A stretch of DNA of 64,000 bases from Holothuria scabra (GCA_037179385.1 CM074187.1:49448879-49512878), one strand, 5' to 3'; shown: positions 59,101-62,676, counted from the first letter of the stretch. The notes: generated by a model not told the origin, from the letters alone. A program made the numbers and translations.

Positions 59101-61549
59101 GCTGAGGGAGACTTGAAAGGAAGTGGAAAAGAAACGGCTGTTACAGAGAAAGCTGAAGAAGAAAAGAAAGAGACAGAAACAGCTGAGCAGGCTAAACCAG
59201 AAGGTAAATATTATATGTCGTCTTTTGATTTCGTCTTTATATTGTTTGTTTCTTGACTACGATGTAAAATTTATAATATAGAAGTGTTTGTATGGTAACA
59301 AAAACAGATTTGACAAAGCAGCAGAAGGAAGTAAACTAAAAAAACCAATGGGGCTTAATATACAATGCAGGAACGCCCCTTGGAAAAAATGGAACAAAAT
59401 AATCTTACAAAAACAAAGTAACTTGTCTATCATAGTAGCAACACAATAATGTCTTTTATGCATTTCATACAACCATATAACCTGAGAAAATTAATCCAAG
59501 TTCATATATCCAAGTTAAAAAAAATAAAACGTATTTTAAAAAAATAAAAAAGAATAAGATACTGTTTCACCGTAGGGTAGCAGAACTCTGTTTAATGTAG
59601 TTGTATTGTTTAGGTGTCACAAAATTCGTTAGGGAGATGAAAGCCGATCAGAACTTGGCTTTGTTGACAAACCTATGTAATTTGATACAAGCAGATTCAG
59701 GAACAGAATATAACTTTACCTATCACTTTTTCTTAAGTCCTGACAACTCTCTCTGGAAAAGAGCCATTTGGGGGAAACCAAAAGGTACTCCCATACTTCT
59801 GCTTCTCAAGGAAGCTACCTCTTCAAAAGGAAAACACCTAACAACTGAGTATTGGAGTATGAACTGACCAATCACAGAATATGACCACACCTGTCACTAC
59901 TTGACTACATAATTTCTGTCAGTTTTTCTGGTCTAAATTATTTTTTATTCCTAAAGAAGAGAAAGCCAAAGATGAAGAGAAGGAGAAAGAGGAGTCATCA
60001 GAAGTCTGGGTGCAAGTCCAAGCAGCCTTTGAGATAGGTCAGGTTGGAGTTGACCTCTACACCGGCAAGGTCCATCTGGTGAGTAGTAGTGTCCTGCATC
60101 TGAGGGTCCACTTTGTTGTCCCCCATCTCATTGGTCCCGTGGTCCCCTATCTGATTGGTCCCTTAATGAGCTTGAAATATATTATTGGTACCCCATCTCC
60201 TTAGTGTGAAGTACGTCCCCACAATATGGGATTAGAGTTAGGGGTCAGTGCCTTACGAGGCGGGGTGCAAGGGGGCACCGCCACTCCCAATTCGGGCAAA
60301 AACAGTCCATTCAAGCAAAACATGAGCAAAGTATGATAAATGGTGCCATTATTCGGGCAAAAATTGCTCTTTCCCCTTCACAAAAAATTACACCCGTGCA
60401 CCTATGTTAGGGGTTAATGTTATGGGTCAGTGTTAGTGATGGGATAGCATTAGGGGTTAGGAGACATGATCACCTAAAAACGTTCTGGGACCAATGAGAT
60501 CAATAAAATCACGCTGCTAGTATTTAATTATGCTCACATTTTACCTTTAATACCAAAAACCAAAGACTTTAAAAATGGAATCTACTGCCAGTTGTGCAGT
60601 GAAGCAGAAAAAAGCGGTAGAGCAGAGAAAACATTTCAGTGCACCCAACAGGAAAATAGGCTGTGGGCACTGCTAGGTTCAACCAGAAGGTTTTATGTTA
60701 AGGGGTAAAAGGATATCTAACTAACTGAGATCAATATATACATGTAGCCCTACTTAACTGCAGTTATCCTTTGGCAACTTATCAGTGTGATGGAGTGGAC
60801 ATAGGGAGAGAGCCCTATGGACACTCCCTCATACTTTTGCCTTGCCCTATGTAAAGGTTTGGGGAATTCGTGTATTTGGTTCTCCTCAAAATAAATGAAC
60901 TTGCACGATAGATAAATCAACACCATTTCATGAAACCAACTTATAGCATTTTGAACATTCCTCCCTCTCTCCCCTCCATTTCCCCCTTTTCTGATCAAGA
61001 AAACATGTAGAAAGTTGTCACACTCTCATAAATGTTGCTCACCCATGGTTCATCGAAATGAGAATTGCTACCTTACCTTTTCCACCTTCCTGTCCCCTTC
61101 CCCTTTCCCTTGGGATAAAGAAGTTGAAGTTTGGTTTCAAATGCAGCTCAAATATGGTGGAAGTCCTTCCCTTTAGTCACCTCTTGGGCCAGGCAAGGCA
61201 GGAAATTCTGTGGGCATTGTCTACAACCCCCAGCCCACAGAGAGGGAAAGATCTCTGTGGGAAGGGGAAATGCTATGGAAAACTGTATGCAAGTTCCTTT
61301 TAATGGTGAAATGGCAGTTTCTGATTCTGCAATTTACCTTGTTTTAACCAAATTCGCACCTCATTTCTCTTAGGAAAACAAAACTGGCCGCCAGGAGAGA
61401 CCACAGGAGAAGATTTTAGGGAGCTTCCAAGTTATCACTATTGCCGGGTCAGCTACAATCAACTCGGACAATAGCATCATTGCCAAGGCTAGACTGGCGA
61501 ATGTTCTGCTAAATGACCATCGACCAGAGAGAGGAAATGGAATTACAAA
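6289..61549 (+). CDS. VPS13: VPS13 (A/C-type) lipid transfer protein gene, 33 exons, partial at both ends
   Basis: Intergrade of 33 GT-AG exons on the plus strand giving about 1,439 in-frame codons with matching phases at every junction. VPS13 proteins are very long rods with a hydrophobic groove that move glycerophospholipids between membranes at contact sites. The exons spell family landmarks in order: the chorein_N segment with IPWKNLY, the VATQVIKNIQIKV and IHVRYED block, the PFRKYKP and WWHYAMNSVL block, MWSWQHMKKHR, IGYSES, TGLQF to YIVVPE, an acidic FFAT-like linker, the Ala-rich QSAKTAAAD segment and LKAPLIVVP. Only one copy of the middle block is present before the segment that follows it, as in VPS13A, whereas vertebrate VPS13C carries an extra internal repeat; an unduplicated A/C ortholog fits best. 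The start-codon exon and the C-terminal half are outside the window. The family comparison is from memory of VPS13A and VPS13C, not a search. Confidence 0.96.
7391..7652. mobile_element. MITE family C, full copy
   Basis: The left end ttaaagggcagaggcagtc is mirrored by the right end gggggactgccctttacctt (inverted). The interior includes catgtgacaatgtttttt, ccttgaatatgcaat and gaaagatactt, which recur in other copies at 9623, 36893 and 47146. About 262 bp. Confidence 0.75.
8741..9121. mobile_element. hAT-like MITE with perfect 8-bp target duplication
   Basis: Ends are tagggctgtgaac and gttcacagcccta, perfect 13-bp inverted repeats. CACTTAAG lies immediately outside both ends (8733-8740 and 9122-9129). 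Subterminal cgattaat and taaacgat motifs occur on both sides. 381 bp and no coding potential, so non-autonomous. The intact duplication implies an insertion of modest age. Confidence 0.9.
9623..10240. mobile_element. MITE family C copy, split by a younger insertion
   Basis: The left part from 9623 (ttaaagggaaaatgcgatct) and the right part after 10174 (gatccaattttatgattggc, then catgtgacaatgtttttt) together resemble the family C copy at 7391. The TIR element at 9661-10173 interrupts it. Confidence 0.65.
9661..10173. mobile_element. TIR element with GC-rich internal minisatellite and 6-bp target duplication
   Basis: Perfect 15-bp terminal inverted repeats (cagggctggaattaa and its complement) flanked by the direct repeat TCAGTT at 9655-9660 and 10174-10179. 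Inside are many copies of tggccgtggtgccct-type units, on the left partly inverted around a 22-nt palindrome centred on ccatgg. The CAGGG terminus suggests the hAT superfamily, but the visible duplication is six rather than eight bases. Confidence 0.85.
11301..11555 (+). mobile_element. SINE-A copy with tRNA-like head
   Basis: The head contains a box-A-like tggtctaatggtagagca and a box-B-like gcgttcgcttccc. The body follows (ccaaagactctaagaaagga, then agtgagccataactgg, then cgacttgaaccaataggttg) and ends at catctaact. Confidence 0.85.
11689..11798. mobile_element. Foldback MITE, copy 1
   Basis: A 110-bp element that is almost all inverted repeat. The 42-base arms (11689-11730 and 11757-11798) match at 39 positions and frame a 26-base loop. 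Outer motif ggggcccgttccacaaagag. A second copy is at 40235. Confidence 0.9.
11905..12127 (+). repeat. Direct duplication of about 85 bp, spacing about 133 bp
   Basis: The stretch from tgcacactgtttgtaataga at about 11908 is repeated from about 12041 with scattered substitutions, both ending near attacaag(t/c)tatact. Confidence 0.8.
14369..14507 (+). CDS. VPS13: VPS13 exon b, chorein_N core
   Basis: Begins in phase 0 with DQLNLPVKIKFGHLGKL and contains the family signature IPWKNLY, ending ILVVPNS plus one base. This is the most conserved part of the chorein_N lipid-entry cap. Donor gtaaga follows directly. Confidence 0.97.
17909..18360 (-). pseudogene. LINE reverse-transcriptase tail, degraded, minus strand
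   Basis: The minus strand reads LRTKCKSFGDHSFAVASPCL then WNNLPSAIQHSPSFQVFQD, the standard C-terminal tail of CR1/L2-group RTs. An (AAT)n-like stretch at about 17909-17930 would be the 3' end. Only the last part of the element is recognisable. Confidence 0.75.
18775..18898. mobile_element. MITE family C, right-end fragment
   Basis: Contains gaaagatactttgaag and ends in tgactgcactgccctttaag, the family C inverted terminus. The left boundary is not visible. Confidence 0.5.
19140..19985 (+). repeat. Tandem array, period about 163-176 bp, interrupted
   Basis: Repeated landmarks are gtaggaattgcaact (about 19147, 19323, 19486, 19809), a pyrimidine-rich ccctcc tract, gagcacatggtacatat and aatatcacaggagatgaa. 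About 130 bp of foreign sequence (roughly 19515-19648) splits the third unit. Diverged copies; no coding frame is shared. Confidence 0.85.
21150..21720 (+). repeat. Tandem array of three diverged units, about 190-210 bp each
   Basis: Repeated landmarks are gtcctggataaa(a)cctt, ctgacagtattctact, gtagtcaat and caaagaaag followed by atcaaaata. Units begin near 21160, 21349 and 21556. Confidence 0.8.
21779..21921 (+). mobile_element. SINE-B copy
   Basis: Shares cagcacgaatgtgttgtata, gtccatccatttagttgtcc and cccccagcccatag with the full copy at 51297. Diverged, with no clear flanking duplication. Confidence 0.7.
22255..22362 (+). CDS. VPS13: VPS13 exon c, charged helix of the N-terminal cap
   Basis: Reads D-IKYDAESDAKSKWEAKQK, then LQGIEDAKKKEAEKDK, a charged helix equivalent to the IKYD...EEAKQK stretch of VPS13A. 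Acceptor ttttcag, donor gtaagt; one base carries over to the next exon. Confidence 0.95.
22982..23145 (+). CDS. VPS13: VPS13 exon d, first groove repeat
   Basis: Completes a Pro codon, then ADPKAAGFAEKVATQVIKN and IHVRYEDRTTNKEAPFAIG, ending in LEGFSVL. IHVRYED is a strong VPS13 signature. The acceptor is ccttacag and the donor gtaagt. Confidence 0.97.
23146..25389 (+). other. VPS13 intron of 2.2 kb
   Basis: Carries a TAA/GAT-rich simple repeat at about 23393-23450 and a CpG-rich stretch at 23484-24177. The rest is ordinary AT-rich sequence. Confidence 0.7.
23484..24177. other. CpG-rich intronic block, probable insertion
   Basis: CpG dinucleotides are frequent (gctcgcgctgc, catcggtacgtacgg, cttcgcgggt, ccgccggtg), unlike the surrounding intron. 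acctctcaa occurs at 23484-23492 and again at 24169-24177. The left part has repeated gacccgcattt units. No ORF and no TIR recognised; it could be an old DNA element or an internal regulatory island. Confidence 0.45.
25390..25449 (+). CDS. VPS13: VPS13 exon e, 20 codons
   Basis: Spells TTDENWLPCILDQSVEMIYK, matching the WxPC motif that follows the first groove repeat. Phase 0 at both ends, acceptor tatttcag, donor gtaatt. Confidence 0.96.
26161..26241 (+). CDS. VPS13: VPS13 exon f, 27 codons
   Basis: Spells LVQLNSLAVYWNTDSTLYST then MDRPQLM. LAVYWN corresponds to LFAYWNV and LSAYWNV of the human paralogs. Phase 0 at both ends; strong polypyrimidine tract before the acceptor. Confidence 0.96.
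26373..26592 (+). mobile_element. SINE-A copy
   Basis: Partial tRNA-like head, a B-box-like ggttccattccc, then the body (accaaagactttagaaatgg, gcataagcaatggagtaggg). The 3' part is diverged. Confidence 0.8.
27302..27320 (+). repeat. Poly-G homopolymer
   Basis: About 18 consecutive G with the same strand bias as shorter G runs nearby (27121). Length may be affected by sequencing. Confidence 0.9.
28134..28191 (+). CDS. VPS13: VPS13 exon g
   Basis: Reads AGMVDSIAKAGKIPEGNQY plus one base; IPEGNQY aligns with the PEGYDF/PPNYQY turn. Acceptor aacaccag, donor gtgagt. Confidence 0.92.
28499..28626 (+). CDS. VPS13: VPS13 exon h
   Basis: Completes a Leu codon, then IEPISSQAQLRINPRAEAKM followed by AWLNLVVNSIGVALQRKQ. 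This matches the FRPISANAKLVMN to IAIEFNKPQ strands of the family. Ends in phase 0. Confidence 0.96.
29130..29535 (+). repeat. 18-bp minisatellite, degenerate
   Basis: About 20 units with consensus gacaa(t/c)gaaatagaaat(a/g), period 18. The plus-strand frame repeats Asp-Asn-Glu-Ile-Glu-Ile/Asn until a TAA near 29337; the minus strand stays open longer as a Ser/Ile-rich run only because of composition. Lies in the intron between VPS13 exons h and i; not coding by any evidence. Confidence 0.85.
29933..30039 (+). CDS. VPS13: VPS13 exon i
   Basis: Reads YRDVMKLLQNFEMMARNMPF then RKYKPDCPLKGNAKK and two bases of a Trp codon. PFRKYKP is a VPS13 signature. Acceptor ttatccag, donor gtaaag. Confidence 0.96.
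30300..30501 (+). mobile_element. SINE-A copy, head truncated
   Basis: Begins in the B-box region (gagttgaagtcctggctggg) and runs through the conserved body to ataactaact. Follows VPS13 exon i by 260 nt. Confidence 0.85.
31036..31207 (+). CDS. VPS13: VPS13 exon j, WWHYA and MWSW motifs
   Basis: Finishes the first Trp of WWHYAMNSVLKEEIRRR, continues EMWSWQHMKKHRQMCKEY and ends LIAQVEG-adjacent VE. The tandem Trp and MWSW motifs are invariant in VPS13A/C-type proteins. Donor gtatga; ends in phase 0. Confidence 0.97.
31329..31540 (+). mobile_element. SINE-A copy with well-preserved tRNA head
   Basis: The head has box-A-like tggtctaagggtagagca and an anticodon-like hairpin tccgc-ctctcat-gcgga with a perfect 5-bp stem and 7-base loop. 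A degenerate box B follows, then the body. It begins 121 nt after VPS13 exon j. Confidence 0.9.
31796..31826 (+). repeat. Poly-C followed by (CA)n microsatellite
   Basis: About 12 C residues run directly into about nine CA units. Confidence 0.9.
32019..32196 (+). CDS. VPS13: VPS13 exon k, with Gly/Trp/Phe and Lys/Glu linker
   Basis: Reads GLEKQLDVLNITLCRQQAEA and then a GGGGWFGGWFGGGKKKEQKK linker before EEEKDIA. The linker sits where human VPS13C has a shorter Gly/Trp stretch and VPS13A a Trp-rich stretch, so it is genuine but locally expanded. One base carries over. Confidence 0.97.
32233..32398 (+). mobile_element. SINE-A copy, 5' truncated
   Basis: Only the body is present, from aaaatggaacctgctgccat to ccatctaactt; starts 36 nt after VPS13 exon k. 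Confidence 0.85.
32480..32775 (-). mobile_element. hAT-like MITE fragment with CAGGGTT terminus
   Basis: Read on the minus strand, the end is ccagggttcccatacttttg followed by ccaggctttttgattcctgg-like text. This is the style of terminus seen at 35584. The other end is unclear. Confidence 0.45.
33172..33345 (+). mobile_element. SINE-A copy, diverged
   Basis: Body landmarks accaaagactttacaaattg, ggagtagagaaaaccggcca and ataaaatctcatct are present with many changes. Confidence 0.75.
34882..34979 (+). CDS. VPS13: VPS13 exon l, IGYSES motif
   Basis: Completes Glu, then RFQEAMTEEEKAKMYAAIGY and SESVADPTFPPE. MTxEEKxxxYxAIGYSES is a VPS13 signature. Acceptor ttcctcag, donor gtgaga, phase 0 at the end. 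Confidence 0.97.
35584..35873. mobile_element. hAT-like MITE, about 290 bp
   Basis: Left end cagggtttgcacaggtcctg and right end gtttgataccctg share the CAGGGT terminus in inverted orientation. Flanks tagtgccc and tggccccc are only partly alike, so any 8-bp duplication has decayed. It ends 93 nt before VPS13 exon m. Confidence 0.6.
35967..36112 (+). CDS. VPS13: VPS13 exon m
   Basis: Reads YVGVIASVTLEETSLRLIED and later LSAKFNQRPSAQAIK, matching the QRPGAQA(L/I)K signature of the human paralogs. The last Lys codon is split with the next exon. Acceptor ttctag, donor gtaagt. Confidence 0.97.
36456..36626 (-). mobile_element. SINE-A copy, minus strand
   Basis: The reverse complement carries the family body in order: aaactggaacctactgtctt, gcataagcaatagagtaggg, tcgacttgagccaattggtt. 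This is the only minus-strand copy seen. Confidence 0.85.
36893..37132. mobile_element. MITE family C copy
   Basis: The left end ttaaagggcaagagcagtca matches the 7391 copy. The interior has gaaataactgcttggtttgc and ccttgaatatgcaat; the right end is decayed (ggaggacttcttttgaactt). It lies 124 nt before VPS13 exon n. Confidence 0.7.
37257..37458 (+). CDS. VPS13: VPS13 exon n
   Basis: One base completes Lys, then LEATLADFSVQGTPLDGKVP, with FILETNPMDGLADQRIRLKT and PLKVTYDA at the end. ETNPxDxxADQ and VTYDA match the ETNPEDSPADQ and VIYDA of VPS13C. The open frame continues upstream into the intron, but the acceptor tgattgtag sets the boundary. Confidence 0.97.
38062..38790 (+). repeat. Hairpin-microsatellite-tandem-repeat element, locus 2
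   Basis: A nested perfect hairpin (agctca at 38071 against tgagct at 38093, with ccagc/gctgg inside) is followed by a (CTGT)n run at about 38122-38182. About three diverged units follow with ggtccaaggtc, gaccctatggcc and ttttgtaaaattct landmarks. The architecture matches the loci at 2609 and 61722, but the unit sequence differs. Confidence 0.75.
38122..38182 (+). repeat. (CTGT)n microsatellite
   Basis: About a dozen CTGT/TCTG units with a few TGTGTCTG interruptions; part of the locus 2 element. Confidence 0.95.
39516..39574 (+). CDS. VPS13: VPS13 exon o, 59 nt
   Basis: Reads NTVIEITKFFLPPDDVKLD plus two bases; matches the TVN(S/A)(I/V)VEFF segment. Acceptor tttgcacag, donor gtatgt. Confidence 0.95.
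40235..40344. mobile_element. Foldback MITE, copy 2
   Basis: Same length (110 bp) and sequence family as the copy at 11689: tgttccacaaagagttatgc on the left and gcgtaactctttgtggaac on the right, framing a loop with aagtatgg. The right terminus has changed to ggccgcc. Confidence 0.9.
40556..40708 (+). CDS. VPS13: VPS13 exon p
   Basis: Completes an Asp codon and reads LSAAAQSGLMDMGGQSTTGL, then VDNKKITDIGIEIKPLYIVV and PEKGIDD. TGLxxxxxxxKxxDxxIxxKPxYxVVP is the conserved start of the next groove repeat. Donor gtaaga. Confidence 0.97.
41239..41323 (+). CDS. VPS13: VPS13 exon q
   Basis: Completes Gly and reads KGRMLVVDLGEIGMKTQNDS then RSVGDRKE, matching the LLLDLGxLxxxS strand pair. Phase 0 at the end. 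Confidence 0.95.
41767..41854 (+). CDS. VPS13: VPS13 exon r
   Basis: Reads NESFEELVKKAYDRFDISLK then SMQVILTSD; (M/V)xxAYDxFDI is a conserved signature of VPS13A/C. One base carries over; acceptor tttccag, donor gtaaga. Confidence 0.96.
42160..42660 (-). pseudogene. LINE RT tail, degraded with frameshifts, minus strand
   Basis: The minus strand reads YCDTPQYLNDLLC, then in other frames PFTRNSTFTDRSFSVNGLKL. These match the APxYLxDLL and DRSFSVxGPxLWN tail motifs of CR1/L2-group RTs. Several frameshifts make it a clear relic. It ends about 70 nt before VPS13 exon s. Confidence 0.75.
42731..42845 (+). CDS. VPS13: VPS13 exon s
   Basis: Reads GDDWQAARKLDHSPYHILQP then LSINLLLQKCMVEDPRLAK. HILxPxxxxxxLxKxMVxxDxR is conserved in the human paralogs. 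The upstream flank is a degraded minus-strand LINE that ends a short distance before the acceptor. Confidence 0.96.
43632..43764 (+). CDS. VPS13: VPS13 exon t
   Basis: Completes Lys and reads IKMAGDLPDICVDISDFKLE then ELMKLILSIPFPEGKPKQGE; matches the GxLPxxxxxISDxKLxxxMxLxxSIPxP block. Phase 0 at the end. Confidence 0.97.
44515..44574 (+). CDS. VPS13: VPS13 exon u, Ser/Ala/Pro linker with possible alternative donor
   Basis: Reads EKQFASRPASSRPAAASLPP and ends at a near-consensus donor cccca|gtaagt, phase 0. The frame stays open past this donor; a second in-phase gtaatg donor lies 60 nt later and would add a Ser-rich 20-residue tail. The segment is the disordered linker before the FFAT-like motif and is poorly conserved in the family. 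Confidence 0.88.
44985..45113 (+). mobile_element. SINE-A fragment
   Basis: Body only: gcataagtaatggagtagga, gtgagccactagtggcaaaa, ggccagcctgacttaaatca. Confidence 0.8.
45490..45600 (+). repeat. Short degenerate tandem repeat
   Basis: Repeats of gtaag(t/g)gaa(a/g)ata with variable spacing, seven or so units. Confidence 0.6.
47146..47414. mobile_element. MITE family C copy, diverged
   Basis: Shares catgaatggctcttaggaca, ctgaatatgcaatatt and atgatgaaagatact with other copies; ends gcgactgttttggcctttaa. Confidence 0.6.
48296..48454 (+). CDS. VPS13: VPS13 exon v, FFAT-like VAP-binding linker
   Basis: Phase 0 at both ends. Reads EDVLESDQEYYSAEDDDGGS, a basic KKKKP patch, and later RSDVQINFELKK, which leads into the next groove repeat. 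E-Y-Y-S-A-E-D at 48320-48340 sits where human VPS13A (EFFDA) and VPS13C (EYFDAED) have the FFAT motif that binds the ER protein VAP, preceded as usual by acidic residues. Confidence 0.96.
48320..48340 (+). other. VPS13: FFAT-like motif codons (E-Y-Y-S-A-E-D)
   Basis: Seven codons in VPS13 exon v fit the FFAT core (E, F/Y, F/Y, D/S/T, A, x, E/D) with Ser at position 4, flanked by acidic residues. FFAT motifs bind the MSP domain of ER VAP proteins; a Ser or Thr at position 4 is the phospho-FFAT form. Position in the protein agrees with the human motifs. Confidence 0.8.
50050..50206 (+). CDS. VPS13: VPS13 exon w
   Basis: Reads IGVNLFQRKEGKDEPLMTVG, then IHSLGVGLDVRPMDLTVDVS and LGSIGVEHKQFK. 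This matches the (L/I)xxLGxxxxxRxxDLxxxxxLxxxxL repeat of VPS13A/C. Acceptor ttttacag, donor gtatga. Confidence 0.96.
50560..50910. other. Intronic stretch, possible relic LINE
   Basis: A moderately long minus frame at 50701-50901 and motifs such as gcagagagttccaaatttta hint at a decayed RT tail, but no diagnostic motif is clear. Confidence 0.25.
51159..51244 (+). CDS. VPS13: VPS13 exon x
   Basis: Completes Ala and reads LDGSELFLVKTPAYDENEDR then LLTFSLQK, equivalent to the LxLIxSSD...LLKVEYIKA strands. A SINE-B copy with target duplication begins 53 nt after the donor. Confidence 0.95.
51297..51454 (+). mobile_element. SINE-B, full copy with 11-bp target duplication
   Basis: CACTCTTCTCT lies at 51286-51296 and 51455-51465, directly flanking the element. 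It starts agttagttagatagtattta, has aacacgaaggtgttttatag and tttagtcgcctcttacaacg, and ends agcccacagggggac. A long flanking duplication with no TIR indicates target-primed retrotransposition. Confidence 0.85.
52437..52671 (+). CDS. VPS13: VPS13 exon y, groove strand plus acidic linker
   Basis: Reads ADKKHPEFTTTFKSTLQSMK, then VDFTGLQIVAHSEAILHLTE, and a Lys/Glu-rich linker with DEGYSSEDEKKP near its end. The strand part matches the F(S/A)SLxLxLxxEAL block of the family; the linker is lineage-specific. Confidence 0.96.
52760..53010. mobile_element. piggyBac-like MITE, 251 bp, GC-rich
   Basis: Ends ccctttaccgttgt and acaacggtaaaggg are perfect 14-bp inverted repeats. The right flank is TTAA (53011-53014) and the left flank is GTAA (52756-52759), one change from TTAA. 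CCC-starting termini and TTAA targets are piggyBac traits. The CpG-rich interior contrasts with the intron. Confidence 0.75.
53037..53466 (+). mobile_element. Three partial SINE-A copies in tandem
   Basis: Body segments start at about 53037, 53205 and 53300. The first junction repeats a ccccccaaatcaaag and the second a ctccccaaatcaaag motif. The second copy lacks the first half of the body. Looks like local duplication after insertion rather than three independent arrivals. Confidence 0.75.
54149..54268 (+). CDS. VPS13: VPS13 exon z
   Basis: Completes Thr and reads PKRKRKPTEVIEIQLVAQLN then EINLSVCTCTTAITDVSVK. It equals the LxAxLxxxxVxVCxxxxNIxxIxIxG strands. The opening Pro-Lys-Arg run looks like a nuclear-import signal, but a role is unlikely in a cytosolic lipid-transfer protein. 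Confidence 0.95.
54299..54655 (+). mobile_element. SINE-A copy split by a LINE-tail insertion
   Basis: The head has a good B-box-like ggtttgattcccagg. The body runs to about 54502, is broken, and resumes near 54625 with aagaggttataagctgaggt. The break holds the minus-strand LINE tail annotated separately. Confidence 0.8.
54503..54625 (-). mobile_element. LINE or SINE 3' tail inserted in SINE-A
   Basis: On the minus strand it reads ggattttgcgctatataaga followed by ATT-rich repeats, like the LINE 3' end at 850-899. Similar aaccaa words at both junctions could be a short target duplication. Confidence 0.65.
54972..55075 (+). CDS. VPS13: VPS13 exon aa
   Basis: Completes Gly and reads LEAGVTIQKDKTAVSACLQA then ITVTDPTPDAVHPR; matches GLDxxxxxxxxxxxxxARLxNIIVxDxDxxxxHKKA. 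Phase 0 at the end; donor gtacaa is weaker than its neighbours. Confidence 0.94.
55612..55772 (+). mobile_element. SINE-A copy, head missing
   Basis: Body from aaaatggaacctactgccat to cccatctaactt; precedes VPS13 exon bb by about 100 nt. Confidence 0.85.
55877..56044 (+). CDS. VPS13: VPS13 exon bb
   Basis: Reads ILSTIDPEVFKMKLTLYNQA, then TEGSSYSDMDVVDIRVGLTL and GCIRVIFLNKFVAAIL. The EVFxxxLxLYxxATEGxxYxDMxxVD and VGCIxxVxxxKF signatures are very well preserved. 56 codons, phase 0 at both ends. Confidence 0.98.
56610..56917 (+). CDS. VPS13: VPS13 exon cc, Ala-rich helix and LKAP strand
   Basis: The largest exon here. It reads GFVEPFSRAKAKAAEAGASA, AQSAKTAAADLQSKASRVAL, then DVTLKAPLIVVPRNS and LVANLGELTVKNHF. 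The Ala-rich helix and (L/I)KAPxIxxPxxS strand are hallmarks of VPS13A/C. The last Arg codon is split with the next exon. Confidence 0.98.
57538..57777 (+). mobile_element. SINE-A, near full length with a different tRNA-like head
   Basis: The head gactgcatggtcaagtggtt has a strong box A (tggtcaagtgg) and an anticodon-like loop cttgcac with a cga/tcg stem, unlike the ctctcat loop of the 31329 copy. The body is the closest to consensus in the window. It ends about 50 nt before VPS13 exon dd. Confidence 0.9.
57828..57972 (+). CDS. VPS13: VPS13 exon dd
   Basis: Completes Arg and reads AIIENEETKSDVLLLEPLHL, then SAGLVRNMAPWFHGVPSIAV and NGKLETIR. This matches L(L/K)PxNLxxxxxRNLxxxWYxxxPxxxxxGxLxxM. 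It lies about 50 nt after a full SINE-A copy. Confidence 0.96.
58358..58648 (+). mobile_element. SINE-B-like copy with internal duplication
   Basis: ttagttagaaaaagggagtt occurs at about 58358 and again at about 58464. The second is followed by aaccaacatgtatgtcttag, tttttagtcgcctctcacaa and a cctggcccaggggg end typical of SINE-B. Confidence 0.65.
59044..59203 (+). CDS. VPS13: VPS13 exon ee, with Lys/Glu-rich linker
   Basis: Reads VAISTDDFGIIMALLNENLA then EGDLKGSGKETAVTEKAEEE and a Lys/Glu/Thr run. The first part matches (V/I)xLSQ(D/E)Dxxxxxxx(L)xENLxE; the rest is a disordered charged linker that differs between lineages. Confidence 0.95.
59640..59870 (+). repeat. Fragment related to the interior of the 4522 element
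   Basis: taagtcctgacaactctctc followed by gagccatttgggggaaacca resembles the repeated cctcctgaccctctggcaaa and gggccattcggggaaaccaa segments at about 4749-4790. Confidence 0.5.
59957..60078 (+). CDS. VPS13: VPS13 exon ff
   Basis: Completes Glu and reads EKAKDEEKEKEESSEVWVQV then QAAFEIGQVGVDLYTGKVHL. The Lys/Glu linker ends and a groove strand resumes, like VSLQFDFHFESLSIILY of VPS13C. The acceptor ttcctaaag is slightly unusual but keeps the phase. Confidence 0.94.
60556..60727 (+). mobile_element. SINE-A copy, diverged
   Basis: Body landmarks ccaaagactttaaaaatgga and gctgtgggcactgctaggtt are present; the middle is altered. Confidence 0.75.
61145..61245 (+). mobile_element. SINE-B fragment
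   Basis: gtccttccctttagtcacct and caacccccagcccacagaga match the 3' half of SINE-B. Confidence 0.65.
61374..61549 (+). CDS. VPS13: VPS13 exon gg, last exon in the window
   Basis: Reads ENKTGRQERPQEKILGSFQV, then ITIAGSATINSDNSIIAKAR and LANVLLNDHRPERGNGIT, ending two bases into a codon. It matches FRLGELxxxLxxxxGxxxxDGSxxVxxKLxxCxLxDxR. Donor gtgagt; the next exon is beyond base 64000 or hidden in the following repeat array. Confidence 0.96.
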
Positions 61550-61761
61550 GTGAGTAACTTATTTCTTTTGAGATTACTATTGATAGAACTAGGATGTTAT
61601 TGATCATGCATGGCATATGAAGTCATGATAAAAGGAGTGACTTTTCATGCAGATTACAGTGTAACCTTCAATCTAGCTGTAAGCTTGGTTATATTCCTGG
61701 TAATTAATATTCTCTCTTTTTGGTTTCGATGATAAGAGAAACCTATGCATTCATGATGGCG

Positions 61762-61775
61762 TATGTGTGTATGTA

Positions 61776-61816
<41 letters not shown>
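61762..61816 (+). repeat. (TG)n microsatellite
   Basis: Imperfect tgtatgtg start, then a pure TG run of about 15 units; joined to the tandem array. Confidence 0.95.
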
Positions 61817-61817
<1 letters not shown>

Positions 61818-62676
61818 TGACACTTTGCTTGTTAACACGATATCTCAAGATAGGAATGTCGCTGAGTTTTCAAACTTAGTACATAGATGCCCTATATTAA
61901 GAGGAAGAACCCTATCGATTTTGGTCGAGTTTGAAGGTCATTTGAGGTCACAGGGGTCAAAAACTCGAAACACTTTACATTTAACACAACTAACTCGTTA
62001 ACACGATATCTCAAGATAGGAATATCTGACAGTTTTCAGACTTGGTACTTAGATGCCCCGTATGAAGAGGAAGAACCCTATCGTTTTTGGTGGAGTTCAA
62101 ATGTCATCTGGGGTCACAGGGGTCAAAGGACTCGAAACACTTTACAATAGGATATGGCACAGTAGGAATGTTTGAAAGTATTCAAATTTGGTACATAGAT
62201 GTCCCATATCAAGAAAAAGAACAGCATAAGTTTTCATCGAGTTTGAAGGTTATTTGGGGTCACAGGTGTCAAAGGACTCGAAATACTTTACATTTAACTC
62301 ATTAACACAGTATTTCAATGTAGAAATGCCATAGGACTTGAAACACTTTACATTTAACTCATTAACACAGTATCTGAAGGTATGAATGTTTGAAAGTATT
62401 CAAACTTGGTTCATAGATGTCCTATATCAAGAAAAAGAACAATATCAGTTTTCAACGAGTTTAAAGGTTATTTGGTGTGACAGGTGTCAAAGGACTTGAA
62501 ACACTTTACATTTAACTAACTAATAGAGTATCTCAATGTAGAAATGTACATAGGACTTGAAACACTTTACATTTCACTCATTAGCACAGTATCTGAAGGT
62601 AGAAATGTCTGGAAGTTTTCAAACTTCGTACATAGATGTCCCATATCAAGAGGAAGAATGGTATGGGTTTTGGTCA

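Noticed and set aside
59601..59867. Open frame behind a ttgtttag acceptor, a candidate extra VPS13 exon
   Set aside because: Exons ee and ff join in frame without it. The only phase-compatible donor seen (ctat|gtaatt) would create a TAA stop at the junction. The 3' part matches repeat sequence.
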